A DNA stretch of 12,537 bases, from contig JBGTIS010000029.1 in the NCBI GenBank assembly GCA_041745535.1, positions 1 through 12,537 on the forward strand, in the 5' to 3' direction. Positions 7,147 to 12,537 of this stretch are shown here, piece by piece. Position 1 is the first letter of the stretch. Every line of letters starts with the position of its first letter. Position numbers and translations under genes: made by a program. The notes below the pieces were generated by a model. It was not told the DNA's origin. It saw nothing but the letters and a program-made list of their open reading frames with translations, and did not search any database. The DNA comes from JBGTIS01 sp041745535. Lineage in GTDB: Bacteria > Bacteroidota > Bacteroidia > Cytophagales > Cyclobacteriaceae.

Positions 7147-7343
7147 TCCTAAATTATTTTATTCTTATTTTTTTATTACATCATTAAACAAGTAAAACCA
7201 CCGACACTAATATTCTTTTTTCAGAAGAATGTTACGCTATTCTCATGGCTTGTGAAACAGAGTTTATAAAGGCTGAAAGGGTTCATAAATTGTTCTTCTA
7301 TTCATTTTTTAGTTGAGGAAGACCAGTTTAAATTCTTTTTGTT

Positions 7344-7994
7344 ATGATGAAGTCATTTTTTATTATAGTTGTTTTTTTAGTTTTGTTTTATAGCGATTCA
7401 GAGGCTGTCACTATGGAATGGTATGCCGGTGAAGTTGTGCTGTGTAATAACCAAATATTGCAGGGCGATTTAAACTATGATTACAGGAATGAAATTATTC
7501 AATGCAGGCAGGATGGAAAAATTAAGGCCTATTCTACGCATGGCGTCAATTCATTTTCCTACCTGAACACCGACACCCATACCATCCACCGATTTGTAGC
7601 CATTTCAGAAAAAAACTTTGAGAATTACAGAAGGAAAGCTTTTTACGAAATTGTATTAGAAGGAGACGTGTATTTGTTAAGAAAACGAAACAAGGCTCTG
7701 GAGCCATTGCGAAAAGGTGTCAGTTCAGATTTGCTTAGTTTGCGCACACAGATCCTTTGCTTCGATTACTTTGTTTATCAGCAAGGTAAAATTACATCTT
7801 TGAATAAATTTAAGAAAAAAGTATTGCCAATTTTATACGACAACACAAAATTTGACAAGAAGATAAGCGCGTATATTGAAAAAAGAAATTTAAAACTTTA
7901 TTACCTGGTTGACCAAATATTTCTGATCGGGTATTACAACCAGTTAAAATTTACCGAAGAAACCGCGATCAAGAAAACCCTTACTTTAAATTAA
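7344..7994 (+). CDS. Secreted or periplasmic protein of unknown function
   Basis: A 216-aa protein with an N-terminal signal peptide (MMKSFFIIVVFLVLFYSDSEA, probable cleavage near residue 21) and no other membrane segment; there is no lipobox cysteine. The first half (about residues 25-110) looks like a beta-rich domain: WYAGEVVLCNNQILQGDLNYDY, then KIKAYSTHGVNSFSY, then FYEIVLEGDVYLLRKR. I have the impression that proteins with this WY.G.VVL...L.G.L pattern are common and unnamed in Cytophagales. The second half (about 125-210) is basic, alpha-helical and may bind a partner; Lys-rich segments include NKFKKKVLPILYDN. Three Cys (34, 54, 139) could allow one disulfide. Tandem ATG codons at 7344 and 7347 leave the exact start open. 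The gene stands alone with its own strong terminator at 8017-8053 and is bracketed by the 15-bp inverted repeat. I do not recognise its function. Confidence 0.8.
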   Translation: MMKSFFIIVVFLVLFYSDSEAVTMEWYAGEVVLCNNQILQGDLNYDYRNEIIQCRQDGKIKAYSTHGVNSFSYLNTDTHTIHRFVAISEKNFENYRRKAFYEIVLEGDVYLLRKRNKALEPLRKGVSSDLLSLRTQILCFDYFVYQQGKITSLNKFKKKVLPILYDNTKFDKKISAYIEKRNLKLYYLVDQIFLIGYYNQLKFTEETAIKKTLTLN

Positions 7995-8016
7995 AAAATT
8001 TGCCATACATATACAC

Positions 8017-8053
8017 AAATCAGTGTGCTGGTAACGGTACACTGATTTTTTTT
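8017..8053 (+). terminator. Rho-independent terminator of the unknown secreted gene
   Basis: The stem AAATCAGTGT (8017-8026) pairs perfectly with ACACTGATTT (8039-8048) and can extend inward through G-U and C-G pairs. It is followed by a T run to 8053. It starts 22 nt after the stop codon and separates this gene from recQ. Confidence 0.92.
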
Positions 8054-8162
8054 ACTGCTACTTTCCTTTTACCGTTCTATAGTTTTATTTAAAATATATT
8101 TTGAATAAAAGTTGGTCTAAAAACTTTTTTATAATGATACAAGGCTGAAATTTGCTTAGTTT

Positions 8163-8202
8163 CCCTTGTGCGATTGGTCGATCGCATAGGATTCAACAAG
8201 GG
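8163..8202 (+). promoter_or_regulatory. Nested hairpin in the recQ leader
   Basis: CCCTTG (8163-8168) pairs with CAAGGG (8197-8202). Directly inside, TGCGAT (8169-8174) pairs with ATCGCA (8181-8186) around a 6-nt loop, leaving a 10-nt bulge (8187-8196) on the 3' side. The structure ends 48 nt before the recQ ATG and has no T run, so it is not a terminator. It overlaps the right copy of the 15-bp repeat (8181-8195). It may be an operator or a leader RNA structure. Confidence 0.45.
8181..8195 (-). repeat. Right copy of the 15-bp inverted repeat
   Basis: ATCGCATAGGATTCA, the exact reverse complement of 7132-7146. It lies 55 bp upstream of the recQ start and forms the 3' arm and bulge of the hairpin at 8163-8202. 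The two copies bound a 1064-bp segment holding one gene. No target-site duplication is visible outside them. Confidence 0.75.
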
Positions 8203-8250
8203 TTGAGCCATCAGTAAAAGGCAAAATCCTTCCGCGAAATTTATTAACGG

Positions 8251-10173
8251 ATGTCTATTCAATCGATATTACAGCAATATTGGGGTTATCAGGCGTTTCG
8301 CCCGCAACAGCAGGAAATTATTGAGTCGGTGCTGGCGGGTCATGATACGCTGGCACTATTGCCTACCGGTGGGGGGAAATCTATTTGTTTTCAGGTACCC
8401 GCCATGGCCAGGGAAGGCATTTGCATTGTTATATCGCCGTTAATCGCGCTGATGAAGGACCAGGTAGAGCAACTTCAGCGGAGGGGTATCCCGGCAGTGG
8501 CCATTTATTCGGGAATGACCCGTGCAGAAATTGATATGAGCCTTGATAACTGCGTGTATGGCGGTATTAAGTTTCTGTATATTTCTCCGGAAAGGCTAAA
8601 AACAGAAATACTGATAGAAAGGGTAAAAAGAATGCGGGTAAACCTGTTGGCTGTGGACGAAGCCCATTGTATTTCACAGTGGGGTTACGATTTCCGCCCT
8701 GCTTACCTTGAAATCGCGCAATTCAGAAAAGTGATTCCGGATGCTAACGTAATTGCCCTTACGGCTACAGCCACCAAACCGGTCCAACAGGATATTCAGG
8801 ACAATCTGGAATTTAAATCGCCCAAGCATTTTCAGAAAAGTTTTGCCAGACCAAACTTATCCTATTCTGTTTTTTATGAAGATGATAAAGAAAGAAAACT
8901 CCAGGAAATACTGCAAAAAGTAAACGGCTCGGCTATTGTATATGTAAGGAGCCGTAAAAAGACACAATTGCTGGCCAAGTATCTGTATGGACATGGCTTT
9001 AGTGCTACTTTTTACCATGCTGGCCTCACCAATCAGGAGCGAGAAGAACGGCAAAGTAACTGGATTAACGGAAAAACCCGTGTAATGGTATCTACCAATG
9101 CTTTTGGAATGGGTATTGACAAGCCCGACGTCCGGGTAGTGGTGCACATGGATGTACCCGAAACCCTCGAAGCGTATTATCAGGAAGCGGGGCGGGCAGG
9201 TCGTGATGAAAAAAAGGCTTATGCGGTGCTTTTGTATCTGGGCAATGATCTTTCTGAACTTCAACGAAGGCTTTCGTTTTCATTTCCAACCATTGAAACC
9301 TTAAAACGGGTATATCAGTGCCTGGCTAATTATTATAAAATAGCGGTGGGCAGCAGTTCATTAGCCAGTTACGATTTTGACCTGGATAATTTTGTGAAAA
9401 CATTTCAGCTGCAACCCACCGAAACATATTATGCGTTGAAACGGCTGGAGGAAGAAAGTTTAATCCAGCTCAATGAAGACTTTTATCATCCTTCCAAAGT
9501 ATTTATAAAACTCGGCAATACGGAGCTTTATAAGTTTCAGGTAGCCAATGCGCACCTCGATATACTGATCAAATCAATACTACGGTTGTACGGTGGAGAA
9601 CTTTTCTCAAATTTTATCGCGATTTCAGAAAGCAAACTGGCTACTTTGCTCAGCACTTCAGTAAACGATGTGATGCGCCAACTGAAAGCCCTGCATAAAA
9701 TGGAGGTAGTGGATTACGACCAACAAAAAGACATTCCCCAGATTACCTTTTTACAGCCCAGGCATGATGCCGCGAAAATCCCATTCGACAGAAAAAAAAT
9801 GGATGAGCGATTTAAAATTCATTCAGAAAAAATTAAGGCCGTTTCAGCGTATGCTACCAGTAATAATTTATGCCGTACCCGGCATTTTCAGGAATATTTC
9901 GGGGAGAAGGCTTATGACGATTGCGGGGTATGTGATACATGCCTGAATAAGAAAAAAACAGATAAATCAGAACTACTGGCCTATCCGGTTCAAGCACTGA
10001 AAATTTATTACCCACAAATAATGGAGAACCTGCAAAAACAACCCGCTACCTTAACTAAGTTAAAGCAGGTATTGCAGCCAGAAAAGGAACAGGAATTTGT
10101 AGAAATTGTTAAATACCTGTTAGAGAATAAAGAGCTGGCCTATGACAATCAGGGCAGGCTTTATAAGAAGTAA
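8251..10173 (+). CDS. recQ: RecQ family ATP-dependent DNA helicase
   Basis: A 640-aa superfamily 2 helicase that unwinds DNA 3' to 5' in recombination and repair. Visible motifs: motif 0 GYQAFRPQQ (residues 12-20), Walker A LLPTGGGKS (36-44, Lys43), the DEAH box (136-139) followed by CISQWGYDFRP, motif III ALTATAT, and motif VI QEAGRAGR (311-318). Four cysteines, C541, C558, C561 and C564, make the RecQ zinc site. They lie about 225 residues after motif VI, instead of roughly 50-60 as in E. coli RecQ. The space between holds two segments that look like winged helices (about 390-425 and 470-515). After the zinc site come only about 75 residues and no recognisable HRDC domain. I believe this layout recurs among Bacteroidota RecQ proteins of about 630-640 aa. 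ATG 8251 gives the normal family N-terminus. It is transcribed alone, between terminators. Confidence 0.97.
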   Translation: MSIQSILQQYWGYQAFRPQQQEIIESVLAGHDTLALLPTGGGKSICFQVPAMAREGICIVISPLIALMKDQVEQLQRRGIPAVAIYSGMTRAEIDMSLDNCVYGGIKFLYISPERLKTEILIERVKRMRVNLLAVDEAHCISQWGYDFRPAYLEIAQFRKVIPDANVIALTATATKPVQQDIQDNLEFKSPKHFQKSFARPNLSYSVFYEDDKERKLQEILQKVNGSAIVYVRSRKKTQLLAKYLYGHGFSATFYHAGLTNQEREERQSNWINGKTRVMVSTNAFGMGIDKPDVRVVVHMDVPETLEAYYQEAGRAGRDEKKAYAVLLYLGNDLSELQRRLSFSFPTIETLKRVYQCLANYYKIAVGSSSLASYDFDLDNFVKTFQLQPTETYYALKRLEEESLIQLNEDFYHPSKVFIKLGNTELYKFQVANAHLDILIKSILRLYGGELFSNFIAISESKLATLLSTSVNDVMRQLKALHKMEVVDYDQQKDIPQITFLQPRHDAAKIPFDRKKMDERFKIHSEKIKAVSAYATSNNLCRTRHFQEYFGEKAYDDCGVCDTCLNKKKTDKSELLAYPVQALKIYYPQIMENLQKQPATLTKLKQVLQPEKEQEFVEIVKYLLENKELAYDNQGRLYKK

Positions 10174-10185
10174 ACTGAAAAGAGA

Positions 10186-10221
10186 AAAATGGCTCCGGAA
10201 AATTTTCTGAGGAGCCATTTT
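10186..10221. terminator. Bidirectional terminator between recQ and the 84-aa gene
   Basis: A perfect 11-bp stem, AAAATGGCTCC (10186-10196) with GGAGCCATTTT (10211-10221), and a 14-nt loop. It starts 12 nt after the recQ stop. On the minus strand the stem is followed by T-rich sequence (TCTCTTTTC), and on the plus strand the stem itself ends in TTTT. It can therefore serve both recQ and the convergent gene at 10254-10508. Confidence 0.85.
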
Positions 10222-10253
10222 CAATTAGCAGTCAACGAGAGATTTAGGTAGTT

Positions 10254-10508
10254 TTAAATCGCAAAGGCATCACTAATATCTATCAACTCCAAATATGGTT
10301 TCAGACATTTGGTAGTGGTAAAAGGTATTATATTCGAAACAGAGTTGTTATTCATATCAAACCAGATTTCGGCAAAGAATTTTCCGGTAAAATATAAAAA
10401 GACTTTCCTTCCCGCGAAATATCGACTGCAAAGCAAAGTACCATTTCCCAGAACATATTGCGTTCTTTTTTCCAGGGTCAGTTTGTGAAAAGCATATAAA
10501 TCATCCAT
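10254..10508 (-). CDS. Small protein of unknown function, 84 aa
   Basis: An 84-aa protein starting MDDLYAFHKLTLEKRTQYV, with no signal peptide or membrane helix, so probably cytoplasmic. It is rich in aromatic residues and alternates in a way that suggests a small beta sheet: GTLLCSRYFAGRKVFLYFTGKFF, then AEIWFDMNNNSVSNIIPF. It has two Cys (27 and 68). I think it is a real gene: it opens with ATG, has normal composition, is followed by a bidirectional terminator, and sits in a gap that would otherwise be about 570 bp. I recall similar unnamed short proteins in Cytophagales, but this is only an impression. It lies 239 bp downstream of the symporter gene on the same strand and probably has its own promoter in that gap. 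I do not recognise a function. Confidence 0.65.
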   Translation of the reverse strand: MDDLYAFHKLTLEKRTQYVLGNGTLLCSRYFAGRKVFLYFTGKFFAEIWFDMNNNSVSNIIPFTTTKCLKPYLELIDISDAFAI

Positions 10509-10649
10509 AATTTCTTCTATTTATCTGCAAAATAGTACATGTGTAGGAAAAAAACCAGTTTTTATACATTTTTTATTTAGCCTATTATAAAAATTTTCAC
10601 ATTTTTTATAGTTTGAAGTCTTAAATTATGGAAATAATAATATTTGTTT

Positions 10650-10671
10650 ATCTTATTGTGAAAAATAAGAT
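10650..10671 (-). terminator. Possible weak terminator after the symporter gene
   Basis: A perfect 8-bp stem, ATCTTATT / AATAAGAT, with a 6-nt loop, lies about 77 nt past the symporter stop codon. The stem is nearly all A-T and the sequence after it is A/T-rich without a clean T run. It may be a weak terminator or chance in AT-rich DNA. The rest of the 239-bp gap (10509-10747) shows nothing else I can support. Confidence 0.35.
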
Positions 10672-10747
10672 TATTTAATACAGCCTGTTTATATTCCATA
10701 AACCCTGAAAACAATGAGAGGTTCAGACTAAAGTTACTGCTATTTTA

Positions 10748-12253
10748 CTAAATTCTTACTTTTTTTACAATTTTCTGTGGCGCGGAATCCTTAAAACTTA
10801 CTAAAAATCCGATTAGCAAAGCCAATATAAAGGATGGGAGCAGTTCGGCCACCAAATTAAAATACACACCTACAGAGGGAATGGCTGGTACTAGAAATTT
10901 AAATACAGGAACGCCCACAAAACCGGTTACCATGGCGGCGATAGCGCCTTTCTCAGTAAATTTTTTCCAAAACAGGGAAAGAATAATTACGGGACAAAAA
11001 GTAGCCGCGATGCCCGACCACCCAAATATTACAAACCAGAAAATGGTGCGGGTAGGAGAGAACACAGCCACCAGGATGGCTATGGTTAAAGCCAGAAACG
11101 ACATCAAAAAGGTTACTCCCTGCGAAATTCGCGTTAGCTTTTTATCTGAAATATCTGGATTAAAGATTTGCTGATAAAAATCGCGGGTAATGGCTGAAGA
11201 TGCTACCACCAAAAGAGAATCGATGGTTGACATAATAGCGGAAAGTACTGCCGAGATATAAAAGCCCGCCACGGCTACTGGCATTACCTCATCTACCAGC
11301 ATAATTAAAACGTTTTGCCCACCATTACCCAGTATGGCTACCGGATCGTCGCCTGCTGAGGTGAATATAAACCTTCCTAAAATACCAATGGTTACGGCGG
11401 AGGTATTCATAAAGAAGGTGAGCACCACCGAAACCCACTTCCCTTTGTTAATAGACGCCTCACTTTTCATTGACATAAACCTTACAAAAAGTTGGGGTGA
11501 TCCTAAAAAGCCAAGTCCTATCATTACAAATCCGGTGATACGGGAAAAGTTCTCTAAACTAAAGCCAGAGCGACCCCAGATGTTCAATAATCCGGGATCG
11601 GTTTCACGCAGTTGTAAAAAAATGGTATCCGGATTTTCAATAGTTAAAACGGTTACTATGGGCAATACTACCAATCCCAGCAGCATAATTAATCCCTGAA
11701 AAACATCGGACCAGGCGACAGCCAGAAAACCACCAAACGACATATATACCACCACAATTAAGAATCCGACTACCGCCCCGGCAAAATAATTCCAGTTCAA
11801 AAACGATTCAAAAGCTGTACCGGTAGCGTCTATCTGGGCCGATACATATATAATTACAAACAGGGAAAGGGCTGTGGCGGAAATAACCCGAAGCGCCTGA
11901 CCGTTGGCATGAAAGCGGCTTACCAGGTAATCGGGAATGGTGATGGAGTTGTATTGGTCGGTTAACCGCTTAAAAGGTTTTGCCATCACAAACCAGGCAA
12001 TGGTTTCTCCCAGTAAAGTGCCCGCCACCACCCAATAAGCAGATATCCCAAAAATGCTGCCCATTCCGGTAAGGCCCAAAAGCGCCCATGCCGAAGATCC
12101 GGTTGCTCTGGAGGAAAAGGCGGCTACCCAATATCCGAGATTTTTGCCACCTACAAAGTAATCTTTAATATTATTAACCTTCCTGGCCGCCAGTATGCCA
12201 ATAAGAAAAAGCACAAGAAAATAAAGGCCCAGAATACTATATTTTGCCATCAT
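10748..12253 (-). CDS. Sodium:solute symporter family protein, PutP-like
   Basis: A 501-aa integral membrane protein with about 13 hydrophobic helices, the normal size of the SSS family. Family signatures: YFVGGKNLGYWVAAFS (residues 32-47), GGFLAVAWSDVFQGLIML (174-191) and GFLGSPQLFVRFMS (248-261). The helix with SAIMSTIDSLLVVASSAITRDFY (338-360) keeps Ser342 and Thr343, matching the Na2-site Ser340/Thr341 of E. coli PutP. Ser54 and Trp56 match PutP Ser57 and Trp59, but the position of the sodium-linked Asp55 is Gly52, and PutP Arg40 is Lys37. The overall closeness to PutP suggests sodium-coupled uptake of proline or a similar solute, but these changes leave the substrate open. Tandem ATG codons at 12253 and 12250 leave the start open by one residue. 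It follows the dinB-like gene by 64 bp and may share its transcript. Confidence 0.92.
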   Translation of the reverse strand: MMAKYSILGLYFLVLFLIGILAARKVNNIKDYFVGGKNLGYWVAAFSSRATGSSAWALLGLTGMGSIFGISAYWVVAGTLLGETIAWFVMAKPFKRLTDQYNSITIPDYLVSRFHANGQALRVISATALSLFVIIYVSAQIDATGTAFESFLNWNYFAGAVVGFLIVVVYMSFGGFLAVAWSDVFQGLIMLLGLVVLPIVTVLTIENPDTIFLQLRETDPGLLNIWGRSGFSLENFSRITGFVMIGLGFLGSPQLFVRFMSMKSEASINKGKWVSVVLTFFMNTSAVTIGILGRFIFTSAGDDPVAILGNGGQNVLIMLVDEVMPVAVAGFYISAVLSAIMSTIDSLLVVASSAITRDFYQQIFNPDISDKKLTRISQGVTFLMSFLALTIAILVAVFSPTRTIFWFVIFGWSGIAATFCPVIILSLFWKKFTEKGAIAAMVTGFVGVPVFKFLVPAIPSVGVYFNLVAELLPSFILALLIGFLVSFKDSAPQKIVKKVRI

Positions 12254-12317
12254 AATGTTTCAGATTGAAAACTGTTGTATTGTAGGTCAACTGCTCATAA
12301 AACCTGGTAGTCGCGAT

Positions 12318-12537
12318 TTATCCGGGCTTGTCTCTTTTGTAAAAAATGTAATCGGAAGTAGGGGGTGTAATGTTATTTTGCCGTAAAAGTAAAGCTATCT
12401 GTGCCCTATGGTGGGTTGAATGGTTAATAATTTGCATAAAAATATCACGCGTCAGATTCTGGAAAGGCTCACCTTTACTAGTGTTATAGGTAATGGTTTT
12501 TTCCAGGTCTGCCTGGCTTGTTACCGAAAGCAGTTGG
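12318..12537 (-). CDS. DinB family protein, N-terminus cut by the window edge
   Basis: The last 72 residues and stop codon (TAA at 12320-12318) of a minus-strand gene that enters from the right edge. The visible part contains INHSTHHRAQIALLLRQ, the C-terminal metal-binding His motif of the DinB/YfiT-like four-helix family, followed by the typical tail PPTSDYIFYKRDK. The usual length is about 160-170 aa, so roughly half is missing outside the window. Such proteins are small metal-dependent cytoplasmic enzymes or stress proteins, some of them thiol transferases; they are unrelated to DNA polymerase IV, despite the name. The specific reaction cannot be told. It lies 64 bp upstream of the symporter gene on the same strand. 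Confidence 0.88.
   Translation of the reverse strand, partial: QLLSVTSQADLEKTITYNTSKGEPFQNLTRDIFMQIINHSTHHRAQIALLLRQNNITPPTSDYIFYKRDKPG

Larger units (their letters stand above)
6760..7343. other. Long AT-rich divergent intergenic region
   Basis: These 584 bp separate the leftward lipoprotein gene from the rightward unknown gene and should hold both promoters. I found no full match to the Bacteroidota TAnnTTTG / TTTG promoter pattern at a sensible distance. Visible structures are a 61-nt almost pure A/T tract at 7069-7129 (one C, at 7119), the left copy of the 15-bp inverted repeat at 7132-7146, and a 6-bp hairpin ATTCTT / AAGAAT (7212-7217 and 7225-7230). I see no convincing coding region here. 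Confidence 0.6.

Noticed and set aside
8101..8135. TATAAT at 8130-8135 as a recQ promoter
   Set aside because: The upstream TTGGTC is only 12 bp away, the Bacteroidota consensus differs, and TATAAT occurs readily in such AT-rich DNA.
7269..8150. Direct repeat AAGGCTGAAA at 7269-7278 and 8141-8150
   Set aside because: A 10-bp match is expected many times by chance in 12.5 kb. The flanking bases do not match well.
7132..8195. Calling the repeat-bounded segment an insertion sequence or MITE
   Set aside because: There is no transposase, the enclosed gene looks like a host secreted protein, and no target-site duplication is visible (the outer flanks are TATACG and ACAAGG). I kept only the repeats themselves.
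9092..9289. Open frames on the minus strand inside recQ (8857-9264 and 9092-9289)
   Set aside because: They lie wholly within the strongly supported helicase gene, have no family resemblance and look like antisense shadows.

Overview
The window looks like a chromosomal segment from a Bacteroidota bacterium, most likely of the Cytophagales. The signs are a DUF2851 protein, a TonB-type receptor barrel, a Bacteroidota-style short RecQ, small lineage-specific secreted proteins, moderate to low G+C, AT-rich intergenic DNA and no obvious Shine-Dalgarno sequences. The assignment rests on protein style only; there is no rRNA here. I see no transposase, integrase, phage gene, CRISPR array, tRNA or rRNA.

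Left block (1-6759), all on the minus strand. In transcription order: a lipoprotein resembling the DUF6503 group, a 565-aa outer-membrane beta-barrel of the TonB-dependent-receptor type without a visible plug, a single-pass SPOR-domain protein with FtsN-like topology, then a tight ExbB - ExbD - TonB/TolA-like cluster, and a DUF2851 protein cut by the left edge. Gaps are 106-170 bp except inside the ExbB-ExbD-TonB trio (20 bp and 1-4 bp), which is a clear operon. Together they suggest a cell-envelope locus: a proton-driven inner-membrane motor, a periplasm-spanning transducer, a peptidoglycan-binding SPOR protein and outer-membrane partners.

Middle block (6760-10173), plus strand. A long AT-rich divergent intergenic region precedes a small secreted protein of unknown function (7344-7994). 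A strong intrinsic terminator follows, then recQ (8251-10173). A perfect 15-bp inverted repeat (7132-7146 and 8181-8195) brackets the unknown gene. The right copy overlaps a nested hairpin in the recQ leader. This is the least explained structure in the window.

Right block (10174-12537), minus strand. A DinB-family protein cut by the right edge is followed by a PutP-like sodium:solute symporter and an 84-aa unknown protein. The last converges on recQ across a shared bidirectional terminator at 10186-10221.

Most of the window is ordinary core-type genome. I did not find a convincing new multi-gene system. The best leads are the repeat-bracketed unknown gene, the SPOR/ExbBD/TonB-like envelope module, and the unusual domain order of the RecQ helicase.
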